A stretch of 29,727 nt of DNA. Source: an uncultured Flavobacteriales bacterium. Its GTDB lineage: Bacteria > Bacteroidota > Bacteroidia > Flavobacteriales > Crocinitomicaceae. Below are positions 1-7,315 of the stretch, in pieces. Numbering within the stretch: position 1 is the first letter of the stretch; every line of letters starts with the position of its first letter. Under the pieces are notes generated by a model, which was not told the origin of the DNA, did no database searches, and saw only the letters and a program-made list of their open reading frames with translations. The position numbers were made by a program, and so were the translations under genes. The stretch lies in contig CAMLLB010000052.1 of NCBI GenBank assembly GCA_946480815.1, positions 1 through 29,727 of the forward strand. Direction: 5' to 3'.

Positions 1-278
1 GCCTTAATGGATTGTCGGAGTAGTTGTTCACGGGACAAGAGCTGAGACTTCACTTTGTTATTAACAAGTGCATCCAGGTCTTCACGCTCCTTCTCTAAAC
101 TTAGAGACAGGTTTTGGACTTCATGCCTTTGCTCAGCGAGTTGCTGTTCTCGCTCTTTGAGTTCAGCTGCAAGGTCCTTTCTAATAGATTGCTCGAATTG
201 TGTTACGAGTAGAGAATCGACATCTAGTTCGGTGCCGCAGTTTGTGCAGGTAAGCTGCACTTGCTTTTTTGTTTTCAT
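1..278 (-). CDS. DUF2130-like protein, N-terminal fragment (gene runs off the window)
   Basis: The reverse strand reads in frame from an ATG at 278 down to base 1 without a stop, giving 92 residues. The protein opens with MKTKKQVQLTCTNCGTEL, so a CxxC zinc-ribbon-like pair sits at the N-terminus. A run of Leu, Glu, Gln and Lys residues follows, typical of a long coiled coil (AELKEREQQLAEQ and onward). A short CxxC start leading into a charged coiled coil is how DUF2130 proteins begin; the defining C-terminal domain lies outside the window. The function of that family is not well defined. The gene is divergent from the XRE regulator at 543. The family name is an inference from the N-terminus only; the reading frame itself is well supported. 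Confidence 0.6.
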   Translation of the reverse strand, partial: MKTKKQVQLTCTNCGTELDVDSLLVTQFEQSIRKDLAAELKEREQQLAEQRHEVQNLSLSLEKEREDLDALVNNKVKSQLLSREQLLRQSIK

Positions 279-282
279 GATG

Positions 283-313
283 TAAACGTATTTATGGGTT
301 AAACAATTCCCAA
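283..313 (-). promoter_or_regulatory. Possible promoter for the DUF2130-like gene
   Basis: On the minus strand a TTG (313-311) is followed after 20 bp by TACGTTTA (290-283), close to the Bacteroidota TTG/TAnnTTTG pair. The -7 element lies only a few bases from the ATG at 278, so the transcript would be nearly leaderless. This is a weak match. Confidence 0.3.
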
Positions 314-463
314 TCCAGTACCATAAGGTTCAAGAGTTGGGGTTAAAAAATTATTTGCTTAACCGACCTTCACGTACAATCAGAGGAGGGCTTATTTGTG
401 CATGAGGAGTGAGCCTTTTGAGCTCTGCACGAAGACATTACACGAAAAAAGTTTCTGGATGTT

Positions 464-498
464 ACAAATTTGTGTCAAAATTTATAAATTTATATTTT
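464..498 (+). promoter_or_regulatory. Promoter and palindromic operator candidate before the first XRE gene
   Basis: TTTG at 469-472 and TATATTTT at 491-498 are 18 bp apart, one base short of the Bacteroidota consensus TTTG/TAnnTTTG. Two perfect palindromes overlap these elements: ACAAATTTGT at 464-473 and AAATTTATAAATTT at 478-491. Palindromes over a promoter in front of an XRE gene suggest autoregulation. The AT-richness makes chance palindromes fairly likely, so this is tentative. Confidence 0.4.
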
Positions 499-542
499 CA
501 GAGATTCCAAATTTAGAATATAAACAACTGAAATACAGCAAT

Positions 543-758
543 ATGAAAGAATCAGAATTTCTTCAAAAAATTTCCAAGAAAATTGTGGAGTTGCGTGAAT
601 CTAAGGAGTTGTCGCAATTTGAATTGTCCGAAAAACTAGGTTGGCATCGCACAGCCATCTCTAGAATGGAGTCTGGAAAAACGGATAGTTCAATTACCAA
701 ATACTGGAAGGTTGCAGAGGCACTTGGAGTATCTTTATCAAAACTAATCGAATCATAA
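543..758 (+). CDS. Small XRE-family helix-turn-helix regulator
   Basis: The gene encodes a 71-residue protein that is almost entirely one HTH_3/Cro-CI domain. The helix-turn-helix is visible in SQFELSEKLGWHRTAISRME, followed by the usual ESGK turn and a final helix pair (VAEALGVSLSKLIES). I chose ATG 543 because the open frame extends back to 396 only through a TTG and an ATG at 402 with non-XRE-like sequence, and a candidate promoter lies at 469-498. The stop codon is one base away from the ATG of the 258-aa gene at 760, so the two are certainly co-transcribed. Such tight regulator/effector pairs are common in toxin-antitoxin and phage-defence loci. DNA binding is established for the family; the target is inferred to be its own promoter. 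Confidence 0.85.
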   Translation: MKESEFLQKISKKIVELRESKELSQFELSEKLGWHRTAISRMESGKTDSSITKYWKVAEALGVSLSKLIES

Positions 759-759
759 T

Positions 760-1536
760 ATGGGTACACCATCAAAAAAAGAAAGAGCGGGAGAAGTATT
801 CTTGCATACTGTTGAAGAACTTCAGAAAATAGCATTGTCATTTATTCCTGCTGGACCAATCCTAGATGGTTTTTTAGGTTATTGGGCACGATTAAAACAG
901 AAGAGGGTTATTGATTTTTCAGAAAGTTTGAAAAAGGTTCTTGAGGAGTTTGCTGGTAGAGAACTAAATGCAAATGACTTTGAAAACGAAGACTTTATGG
1001 ACATAATGGAAATAGTCTTTAGAATGGTTCAATCTACGAAATCAGAATATAAGTTAGAGCGTTATAGAAATATCCTATATCATGAAATTGTTTCAGACAT
1101 AAGTCATGATTTAAGTATAATATTTGTTCGCTTATTAGAAGAAGTAGAAGAAATCCAACTTTATATTTTGGTTGAATTTAATAGACGAAATCTTAGAGAG
1201 ATTGAATCAAAAGATTTAATTAACACAATTTTTGGGACAGAACTAGCCTCTCCTGAACAAAGGAGTATTGTAGTAAATGGACAAATGATTAGTATTGCCG
1301 AATATGAATTGCAATACCATATAGACAATCTAGTTGCAAAAGGACTTTTGAGTAAGGTGACCAAAACTAGGGACTTATCTAAATTGATGCCTAATTTAGC
1401 TTCAACAATTACAGGAAAGATACCTGAGAAGAGTGCGAGAAATATCGAAACTGAGCATTTTAATATAACTCAAATTGGAAAAGACTTTTTGGATTATATC
1501 AAAAATCCTAGTGGGGAAGATGATTATTCTTCATGA
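760..1536 (+). CDS. Unknown 258-aa protein, partner of the XRE regulator; possible effector with C-terminal winged helix
   Basis: I do not recognise the family. Near the N-terminus (about residues 22-48) is a Gly/Pro-containing hydrophobic segment (LSFIPAGPILDGFLGYWARL) followed by basic residues. The middle is charged and helical. The C-terminal part (about residues 180-250) reads like a winged helix: a helix (YELQYHIDNLVAKGLL), an insert, then FNITQIGKDFLDYI, which resembles the final strand and helix of such domains. The gene starts one base after the XRE stop, and its 3' end overlaps the convergent lipoprotein gene by 13 bp. A short membrane-active or helical effector controlled by an XRE partner would fit a toxin-antitoxin or abortive-infection role, but that is inference from the layout. 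The coding status is strong; the function is unknown. Confidence 0.75.
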   Translation: MGTPSKKERAGEVFLHTVEELQKIALSFIPAGPILDGFLGYWARLKQKRVIDFSESLKKVLEEFAGRELNANDFENEDFMDIMEIVFRMVQSTKSEYKLERYRNILYHEIVSDISHDLSIIFVRLLEEVEEIQLYILVEFNRRNLREIESKDLINTIFGTELASPEQRSIVVNGQMISIAEYELQYHIDNLVAKGLLSKVTKTRDLSKLMPNLASTITGKIPEKSARNIETEHFNITQIGKDFLDYIKNPSGEDDYSS

Positions 1537-2225
1537 GTAATAATCTCACCTCCTTCTTTTATAAAATTAGCTTCTTGAAGTTCTTCTTCTTCAGTTGAAT
1601 TAGAGCCAACTCTTTTGAAATGTATTTCCTCCAAGTCTTTTTCGACAGGTTTCCTTACAGCTTCAATATAAGCATAGGCATTAATCGATTTGGTTATGTT
1701 AGCATCAAAAGACCTAATATCTGTGATTGGCTTTGAACCTTTATGTGTGTATGTGATGGTGTAAATTTTACCAAGCACTTTGTTTGGGTCCATTTGTCGA
1801 AACTCATATAGCTTTCTGTATACAAATTCATGTGCCCAGGATTCACTTACTGTTTTGCCTTCATAAGCATCAACATAGCGATTTAACTCTTCAGTCCAGC
1901 GTTTTATTTCAGCATCAACATCCCAATCACTATATGATTTGCTTCCTTTCTGACCAAGCCAAGAATTAAGCTTTTGAATAGCTGCCTCATGGTCATGAAC
2001 AATTTCGTCACTGTATTTAAGAAAGTAATTGATACTATCTTGAACAGTTATGTTTCGAATCAATTTTATCTCAGTGAAATTCATTGTTCCAGAAGGATAA
2101 TTCAAAGACTTAGTAGTTACATTTTTCACTTTTTCTTCATCTCCAGTAAAACTGTTATTTGTGCAGCTAATTCCAAGAATGCCCGTAGCAAAGAGAACGC
2201 TGTGTAGAATCATTATTCGTCTCAT
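1524..2225 (-). CDS. Putative lipoprotein, unknown function
   Basis: The gene encodes 233 residues. The N-terminus is basic then hydrophobic and ends in the lipobox GISC, with Cys21 as the predicted lipidation site (MRRIMILHSVLFATGILGIS precedes it). The mature part is hydrophilic, contains several Trp and Tyr residues in helical stretches (about residues 85-135), and ends in an acidic tail. I see no known domain. An alternative start is Met5, which would leave a shorter signal peptide. The gene is convergent with the 258-aa gene (13-bp overlap) and divergent from the XRE gene at 2329, sharing a 103-bp intergenic region that carries the ACTAT repeats. Its role in the accessory block is not clear; it may be a cargo gene. 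Confidence 0.75.
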   Translation of the reverse strand: MRRIMILHSVLFATGILGISCTNNSFTGDEEKVKNVTTKSLNYPSGTMNFTEIKLIRNITVQDSINYFLKYSDEIVHDHEAAIQKLNSWLGQKGSKSYSDWDVDAEIKRWTEELNRYVDAYEGKTVSESWAHEFVYRKLYEFRQMDPNKVLGKIYTITYTHKGSKPITDIRSFDANITKSINAYAYIEAVRKPVEKDLEEIHFKRVGSNSTEEEELQEANFIKEGGEIITHEE

Positions 2226-2262
2226 TATAATTTTGATTTTATTTTTTCAAAAATAACATTTT

Positions 2263-2299
2263 ACACTATATATAGTACACTATTTAATAGGAGTACTAT
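2263..2299. promoter_or_regulatory. ACTAT-repeat operator candidate between the lipoprotein and second XRE genes
   Basis: ACACTAT occurs at 2263-2269 and again at 2277-2283, exactly 14 bp apart. A related GTACTAT lies at 2293-2299. The bases between the first two copies complete a perfect 12-bp palindrome, ACTATATATAGT (2265-2276). The same element with the same 14-bp step recurs downstream of the XRE gene at 2607-2627. This is the expected layout for a self-regulating XRE or C-protein-like regulator, which here could control both divergent genes. Confidence 0.5.
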
Positions 2300-2328
2300 A
2301 AAACTTTTATCCTTCGGAGATTTGGGTT

Positions 2329-2601
2329 ATGGAAGACCCGAAGAAAAAGGCAGAGGAAATCGACTTATCAGAAGAGTATAAAAAGCTCGGAAAAAGGTTA
2401 AAAGAGTGGAGAAAATTGAAAGGGCACAACAATTATGAACACTTTGCTTATGACCTTGGAATGAGTCGTTCAGCATATTGGAGAATTGAGAGCGGAGCCA
2501 ACTTTGAGATAAAAACTTTATTGAAAATTTGTAATCTTTTGGATATTACTTTGGAAGAATTCTTTTCTAAGGACTTCACGAAAGAAACGTTACCTAATTG
2601 A
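2329..2601 (+). CDS. XRE-family regulator, possible controller of the ParB-Dam-ParB operon
   Basis: This 90-residue protein has one Cro/CI-type helix-turn-helix at about residues 20-80: an N-terminal helix (LGKRLKEWRKLKGHNNYEHF), the recognition part (DLGMSRSAYWRIESG), and a closing helix (ICNLLDITLEEFF). The size and domain match the controller (C) proteins of restriction-modification systems. A paired ACTAT element lies on each side of the gene, upstream at 2263-2299 and downstream at 2607-2627, so it could bind both its own promoter and that of the operon at 2668. It is 66 bp from the ParB-like gene and on the same strand. The family assignment is firm; the controller role is inference. 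Confidence 0.85.
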   Translation: MEDPKKKAEEIDLSEEYKKLGKRLKEWRKLKGHNNYEHFAYDLGMSRSAYWRIESGANFEIKTLLKICNLLDITLEEFFSKDFTKETLPN

Positions 2602-2606
2602 GATAG

Positions 2607-2627
2607 ACACTATGATATTGTAACTAT
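2607..2627 (+). promoter_or_regulatory. Second ACTAT-repeat operator candidate, before ParB-like gene 1
   Basis: ACACTAT at 2607-2613 is followed by TAACTAT at 2621-2627, a 14-bp step equal to that of the copy at 2263-2283. It lies in the 66-bp gap between the XRE stop and the ParB-like gene, where an operator for the operon would be expected. Confidence 0.45.
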
Positions 2628-2644
2628 TTCAGAACTCTTTCGTA

Positions 2645-2663
2645 AATAGGCGGGTAACCTATT
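2645..2663 (+). promoter_or_regulatory. Small hairpin just before the start of ParB-like gene 1
   Basis: AATAGG (2645-2650) and CCTATT (2658-2663) form a 6-bp stem with a 7-base loop, ending 4 bases before ATG 2668. In the transcript it would sit over the ribosome entry region, so it could lower translation of the first operon gene. The stem is short and the role is speculative. Confidence 0.25.
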
Positions 2664-2667
2664 CATT

Positions 2668-4113
2668 ATGGCAATAACACAACAAATAAATATTTCAGAC
2701 CTGAAACTGGACTTAAAAAACTTTAGAACCACCCCTCAGACTGACGAAGCTAACGCTATTCATGCAATGATTGCAGTAAATCCAAATAGATTCGGAGGAA
2801 TAATTGATAGCTTGCTTGAAGACGAATATATTCCGACAGAAAATATCATCTGTCAAAAAGATGGGAAAGACATCATTGTTAAAGAAGGAAACCGCAGAAT
2901 CGCTGCAATGAAGTTAATCCTTGGACTTCACAACCCCGACGACTTTCAAATCCCTGAATCTACAAAGTCCAAAATCAAATCTCTTGATGCTGCATGGAAA
3001 ACCAGAAATCAATCTGTCCCATGTTCCGTTTATGAAGCAACCGAAACTGATAGAGTTGATAGAATTGTTGCTCTTACACATGGTAAAGGAGATAAAGCGA
3101 GCCGAGACCCATGGACTTCAGTTGCTAAAGCCAGACATAACCGGGATATAAATAAAGCAAAAGAAGAAGGGTTAAATTTGCTGGAAAAATACATCGCAAG
3201 TGGACGCAATATTAATGCTCAACAAAAGGAAAGATGGGCTGGGGATTATAATCTAACAGTACTTGATGCGACCCTACCAAAATTGCTTTCACGCTTCAAT
3301 TACGCTAATGTTAATACACTTGTTTCAGCATATCCAAAAGTTAATGAAAGGGAGAAATTGGAAGCAATTCTGTTATCTATTGGGCTTGGCGATTTAGGAT
3401 TTAAGCAGATTAGAGATGATAAGAACGATTTTACTGTAGGTTTTGGATTTGCTCCAATTCCAGACCCTACACCAACTCCGCCCTCTACTCCTCAACCTAA
3501 CAGTCCTCAAGCTGGGGGAAACAATCCTCAACAGCAAAACCCAAATAATTCGGTTTCTACGAATCCTGCTGGAACAGCCCCAACGATAACTACCCCTACA
3601 ACTGGAGCAGGGCAGTCAAATCCAACAACTCCTTCACCCATAACTCCAGCGGTAACACCATCATCAGCAACAAATACTCAGAAGCATGTAAACACTCTCT
3701 TGAGACAGTTTACTCCAACCTCAAATAGACCAAAAGTTGTAACATTAAGAGACGAAATGCTTAAATTAAAGATAAAAGACAATCCTATTGCATTTTGTTT
3801 TTTACTTAGAAGCGCGTTTGAAATCTCCGCAAAAGCTTATTGTGATGATAACTCTTTACCAACAGCAGAACAAAATGGAAGAGAGAAAACCCTCGCTGCA
3901 CTTTTGACCCAAGTAAAGAATCATATTATTGCGAGTAGCCCAGGAATGTCAAGGCAACTACATGGAGCTCATGTGGAAGCAACAAACCCTAACAAAATCC
4001 TTTCTGTGACTTCGATGAATCAATTGGTACATAATCAATCATTTTCAATTCTGCCAAATGACGTTTGCACAGTGTTTAGTAACATTTATCCATTGCTTGA
4101 AGCAATGAATTAA
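2668..4113 (+). CDS. ParB/Srx-fold protein 1 with Pro/Thr/Asn-rich linker and helical C-terminal domain
   Basis: The gene encodes 481 residues in three parts. Residues about 5-110 resemble the ParB/Srx N-terminal domain: an opening ISDLKLDLKNFR segment and the box VKEGNRRIAAMKLI, with GNRR at residues 74-77 where classic ParB has GERR or GHRR. Residues about 265-350 are a low-complexity linker rich in Pro, Thr, Asn and Gln. Residues about 355-481 form a helical domain (AFCFLLRSAFEISAKAY, then MNQLVHNQSF) that resembles the C-terminal domain of the second ParB-like protein at 5033. ParB/Srx domains occur in CTP-binding partition proteins and, as DUF262, in the GmrSD restriction system. No ParA neighbour is present and a methyltransferase follows after 8 bp, so a DNA-modification or defence role is more likely than partition. 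The fold call is good; the activity is unknown. Confidence 0.75.
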   Translation: MAITQQINISDLKLDLKNFRTTPQTDEANAIHAMIAVNPNRFGGIIDSLLEDEYIPTENIICQKDGKDIIVKEGNRRIAAMKLILGLHNPDDFQIPESTKSKIKSLDAAWKTRNQSVPCSVYEATETDRVDRIVALTHGKGDKASRDPWTSVAKARHNRDINKAKEEGLNLLEKYIASGRNINAQQKERWAGDYNLTVLDATLPKLLSRFNYANVNTLVSAYPKVNEREKLEAILLSIGLGDLGFKQIRDDKNDFTVGFGFAPIPDPTPTPPSTPQPNSPQAGGNNPQQQNPNNSVSTNPAGTAPTITTPTTGAGQSNPTTPSPITPAVTPSSATNTQKHVNTLLRQFTPTSNRPKVVTLRDEMLKLKIKDNPIAFCFLLRSAFEISAKAYCDDNSLPTAEQNGREKTLAALLTQVKNHIIASSPGMSRQLHGAHVEATNPNKILSVTSMNQLVHNQSFSILPNDVCTVFSNIYPLLEAMN

Positions 4114-4121
4114 TATAAGAT

Positions 4122-5000
4122 ATGGGAAGATTTAGAACACCTTTAAGATACCCAGGTGGAAAACAAAGATTAACGCCATTCATAGAAGAAATTCTTGAAG
4201 CTAACGGTATTACTGGGCACTATGTGGAACCTTATGCGGGTGGAGCAGGTGTCGCAATGGAACTATTAATTAGTAAAAAAATATCAAATGTTCACTTAAA
4301 TGATTCTCATCTTGGGATTTATGCTTTTTGGCACTCAATCATTAATCACCCAGAAGAACTTTGCCGCAAAATTTTTAACGCTTCAATGACTATTGAAGAA
4401 TGGAGACGACAGCAACAAATTGTGAAAAACCCCACCGAACATGATTTGTTTGACCTTGGGTTCAGTATTTTTTACTTAAATCGAGTTAATCGCTCTGGCG
4501 TTTTATCTGGGGGTGTTATTGGAGGGTTGAACCAAACTGGTAACTATAAAATGGATGCCCGATTCAATCGAAATGACCTTATTCAGAGAATAGAATTGAT
4601 TAGTCTTTTTAAAGATAACATCCACATAAGTAATCTAGATGGAGAGGCGTATATTGATAATTACATCCCCAATTTAGATAATAACACATTGGTCTATTTG
4701 GACCCTCCTTACTACAATAAGGCAAGTGAGCTTTATCTCAACTCATATAAGAAAAATGACCATGCTGATTTAGCGATTGCTATTCAAAATAGAATCAATC
4801 ACCCATGGGTTCTTTCTTATGATGGGGTTCAAGAAATTCTAGGTTTGTATAACGAACGCAGACATTTTCTTTATGATTTGCAGTATAGTGCAGCCACTGT
4901 ACAAAAAGGAAAAGAAGTTTTTATATTTGATGATAATTTAACTCTTCCAGAACAATGTAGTTTACCCCATGTAAATGTTGGCCTTCAGTGTTTACTGTAA
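4122..5000 (+). CDS. D12-class N6-adenine DNA methyltransferase (Dam family)
   Basis: This 292-residue protein has the D12/Dam motifs in the correct order: motif X as RYPGGK (residues 9-14), the AdoMet-binding motif I as VEPYAGGAG (35-43), and the catalytic motif IV as DPPY (194-197). The expected reaction is transfer of a methyl group from S-adenosylmethionine to adenine N6 in DNA. E. coli Dam has 278 residues, so this one is full length. Many relatives recognise GATC, but the target here cannot be read from the sequence. It lies 8 bp after ParB-like gene 1 and 32 bp before ParB-like gene 2, so it is the centre of the operon. No recognisable restriction endonuclease is adjacent; one of the ParB-like or small proteins may fill that place. 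The surrounding 8.6 kb contains no GATC by my reading, which ties in with this enzyme. Confidence 0.93.
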   Translation: MGRFRTPLRYPGGKQRLTPFIEEILEANGITGHYVEPYAGGAGVAMELLISKKISNVHLNDSHLGIYAFWHSIINHPEELCRKIFNASMTIEEWRRQQQIVKNPTEHDLFDLGFSIFYLNRVNRSGVLSGGVIGGLNQTGNYKMDARFNRNDLIQRIELISLFKDNIHISNLDGEAYIDNYIPNLDNNTLVYLDPPYYNKASELYLNSYKKNDHADLAIAIQNRINHPWVLSYDGVQEILGLYNERRHFLYDLQYSAATVQKGKEVFIFDDNLTLPEQCSLPHVNVGLQCLL

Positions 5001-5014
5001 TATTTTAATTAAAC

Positions 5015-5034
5015 CCACTATTTGCTACCACTAT
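5015..5034 (+). promoter_or_regulatory. Third paired ACTAT element, overlapping the start of ParB-like gene 2
   Basis: CCACTAT at 5015-5021 and again at 5028-5034 are 13 bp apart, and the second copy overlaps the ATG at 5033. It resembles the pairs at 2263 and 2607, with a step one base shorter. It might be a further regulator site or a translation-linked element. With only a 32-bp gap, a separate promoter here is uncertain. Confidence 0.3.
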
Positions 5035-6523
5035 GAACAAAACAAAAACTGAACGCTTAAGTGTTAAACTTGATGATTTAATACTAGATAAAGATAATCC
5101 TAGATTTGCTGAGCTTTATAGCGGTAGTGAACTTGAGGAAGATATTATTAATTACTTACTTTATAATGAATCAGCAGAAGACATTGCTAGAGAAGTTTTA
5201 AAAGCAAATGAATTCTATGATGATAAGGCATTATGGGTATTTAAAGTAGGCGAAAAGTATCTTGTAAAAGATGGAAATAGAAGATGTGCTGCAGTCAAAG
5301 CGCTTCAGAATCCATCAGCTTACAAATTAAATCTGAACAAACTAAAAATTGACGAGGTACCTGTATACAATTACTTTAACATGTCTGATTTAGAAGACAG
5401 AATAAGACAAGAGCATACAAGTAGTCTTTTTAAGCAATGGGATAGGATTGCAAAAGCCTTAGAGATTTACCGATTATTCAAAAGTGGTAATTCTATTCAG
5501 TCTTTGACATCCATGGATTCTTCCCCAAAGGAATTCATAAAACTGGCAAGTTTCTACTATGAAGCGGTAAAAATTGGAGGGGAAGACCTTAAAAAGCTCT
5601 TAAGAAGTGGTAAAGGAAAGACAGGTGGAAAAACCATTATTTTTGAAAGACTTTTCAGATACAGAGATAAATGTGGATATGCCTTTAAAAATATCACCAA
5701 TGAAATAATAATCAAAGACCGAAAATTGTTTAATTCATATATCTCGGCAATGGTTGAGTATCTGAAAAACAACCCTGACACCACGACCAAATTTATGGAT
5801 TCAGAAAAAGAGAAATTTTTGGGTCTACTGAAAAAGTACGGATTTACTGCCAAAAAAGAAAAGTCAAATACTACTAAAAAGACAGATGATAGTGCAGATA
5901 GTTCTGAAGACTATCAAAACGCCACTCATGATAATACTCAAGATAGCACAACGAATAATGAAGATTCATCAAATGATAATTCCAATGGAAGTGGTGCTCA
6001 ATCCTCCAATGATTCGAATCAAACAAACAATAAACGAAAAAGCATAAAGCAACGTCCTGTATACAATCGAAAAAGGATTCCTGCACCATTGGAAAGAGTG
6101 ATTAAAGAATGTTATGATTTAGATGAAAACAACTTTGCAAATGCGAAAATGGCATTGGTTAGAGTCGTTTTCGAGTGTACATTGAAATTTGTTGTTGAAA
6201 ATACCAAGAAAGCAAATGGAAAACCGCTATCAACATCGAATCATATTAAGCCAGCATTTTATGACAAAAGCGGCAATAAACTAGTCTATACCAATTTTGA
6301 TACTCTAAAAACAAAATTTACAGACCTTATTTTAGAGAAAAGTACCAAGAATGCCTTTGAGGATTTTGATTTACAGCGACCTCATCAAATAATCCACAAT
6401 TATAAGGTTGCGGCCAATCCTGTGGATTCAAAAAGTATGTGTGGTAATTTGATTGAATTAATCGAGTTCATGCTACAGGATGAAGCAGATTTAATCAGCT
6501 CTTTAGATACTACCAAACTCTAG
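5033..6523 (+). CDS. ParB/Srx-fold protein 2 with Asp/Ser/Asn-rich linker and HEPN-like C-terminal domain
   Basis: This 496-residue protein has the same plan as the ParB-like protein at 2668. Residues about 8-110 form the ParB/Srx-like domain, opening with LDDLILDKDNPRF (a classic ParB entry) and containing VKDGNRRCAAVKAL, with GNRR at residues 81-84. A mixed helical section follows. Residues about 276-345 are low complexity, here rich in Asp, Ser, Asn and Thr rather than Pro. The C-terminal domain (about 350-496) has ALVRVVFECTLKFVV and RPHQIIHNY, which line up with LLRSAFEISAKAY and MNQLVHNQ in the first protein. The R-x5-H spacing in RPHQIIH matches the Rx4-6H pattern of HEPN ribonucleases, but the first protein lacks the Arg. 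Two paralogues flanking a methyltransferase suggest a two-subunit complex. That is inference; a partition role is less likely without a ParA partner. Confidence 0.75.
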   Translation: MNKTKTERLSVKLDDLILDKDNPRFAELYSGSELEEDIINYLLYNESAEDIAREVLKANEFYDDKALWVFKVGEKYLVKDGNRRCAAVKALQNPSAYKLNLNKLKIDEVPVYNYFNMSDLEDRIRQEHTSSLFKQWDRIAKALEIYRLFKSGNSIQSLTSMDSSPKEFIKLASFYYEAVKIGGEDLKKLLRSGKGKTGGKTIIFERLFRYRDKCGYAFKNITNEIIIKDRKLFNSYISAMVEYLKNNPDTTTKFMDSEKEKFLGLLKKYGFTAKKEKSNTTKKTDDSADSSEDYQNATHDNTQDSTTNNEDSSNDNSNGSGAQSSNDSNQTNNKRKSIKQRPVYNRKRIPAPLERVIKECYDLDENNFANAKMALVRVVFECTLKFVVENTKKANGKPLSTSNHIKPAFYDKSGNKLVYTNFDTLKTKFTDLILEKSTKNAFEDFDLQRPHQIIHNYKVAANPVDSKSMCGNLIELIEFMLQDEADLISSLDTTKL

Positions 6524-6528
6524 AATTT

Positions 6529-7023
6529 ATGCTTAGAACTGTAGAATATTATAAGGAGGATGAGATTCAAACATTGAAGAACTTCCTACTTGAAGTCTCA
6601 TACGGAGTAAAACATATTTTTATTGAAACAGATTTTAAAGAGAGCTTCCCTACTTCCGAATATTATACCTGGGAAATGTTTGAAAAAGCTCTCATAACTT
6701 CATTTAACCAATTTCAAGAAAGAGTCATTAGAATGTTGGATTTTCGATACAGCAGAAGATTACATGTAGCAATTGACCAGGCTGGATTTAATGGTCCAAG
6801 TCTTGAATTTAAAGTTGCTTTTTGGAATGACACCGCATCTCGTTATAACTCTGAAAGAGAGCGGTCTGGAGCTGGATTTGGGGTATTGAAGAAAATGATT
6901 AAAAAGGTCCTTGATTTATGTAATATTATATTGGGGAGTGCTAAGAATGTGATTGGAAATGATAGTCTGGAGGAAATGAAAAAACTTGGTGAATGGATTA
7001 TCGTAGATAGCCTGCCTGATTAA
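6529..7023 (+). CDS. Unknown 164-aa protein of the ParB-Dam-ParB operon
   Basis: I do not recognise this family. The protein is soluble, with no signal peptide or membrane segment. It has an N-terminal helix (EDEIQTLKNFLLEVSYGV), an aromatic-rich middle (SEYYTWEMFEKALI, AFWNDTASRY) and a basic helix near the C-terminus (VLKKMIKKVLDLCNIIL). It starts 5 bases after ParB-like gene 2 and is followed by another small gene 16 bases later, so it is part of the same operon. The tight spacing makes a functional link to the methyltransferase module likely, for example as an accessory subunit, but nothing in the sequence shows an activity. Confidence 0.7.
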   Translation: MLRTVEYYKEDEIQTLKNFLLEVSYGVKHIFIETDFKESFPTSEYYTWEMFEKALITSFNQFQERVIRMLDFRYSRRLHVAIDQAGFNGPSLEFKVAFWNDTASRYNSERERSGAGFGVLKKMIKKVLDLCNIILGSAKNVIGNDSLEEMKKLGEWIIVDSLPD

Positions 7024-7039
7024 CGAAATAAAATTATCA

Positions 7040-7315
7040 ATGGGATTTACAAAAGAAGAATATTACTATTTAACAGAGAGGGCTGAAAAATATTTAGAGC
7101 AAAAAATGTTGTTCAAACAGGCTGAGTATACTTTTACTAGCTACACTCGTGCGGAAGCATTTGGAACTAATGAACCTGCAACAAATTTCGTTTCTTATGG
7201 AACATTAATTGCAAAAAGTGGAAGGAAAATCTCTAGACGTTTAGACTTTGTAGTTAAGTATTTTGAAAAACAAGAGCAAGAGAAAATCAAAAAAGATAAT
7301 TTGGGGGCTCAATAG
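7040..7315 (+). CDS. Unknown 91-aa protein, last gene of the operon
   Basis: This small soluble protein is rich in Glu, Lys and Tyr, with two likely helices (EEYYYLTERAEKYLEQKMLF near the start and a charged helix at the end) around a short beta-like centre (FVSYGTLIAKSGRKI). I do not recognise the family. It begins 16 bases after the 164-aa gene. Its last 29 bp overlap the 3' end of the convergent gene at 7287-7550, so transcripts of the two would be complementary at their ends. Its position suggests it works with the upstream genes; the function is unknown. Confidence 0.6.
   Translation: MGFTKEEYYYLTERAEKYLEQKMLFKQAEYTFTSYTRAEAFGTNEPATNFVSYGTLIAKSGRKISRRLDFVVKYFEKQEQEKIKKDNLGAQ

Noticed and set aside
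55..285. Plus-strand reading frame rich in Ser, Arg and Cys
   Set aside because: It is the mirror of the coiled-coil gene on the minus strand; its Ser/Arg/Cys composition is typical of a shadow of Leu/Glu/Lys-rich coding sequence.
396..542. N-terminal extension of the first XRE gene
   Set aside because: It would add 49 residues unlike any XRE protein, starts at TTG, and would run across the likely promoter; ATG 543 gives a normal XRE length.
2668..6523. ParB-like genes as a chromosome or plasmid partition system
   Set aside because: There is no ParA ATPase and no visible parS-type repeats; the linkers, the C-terminal domains and the methyltransferase between them do not fit a partition locus.
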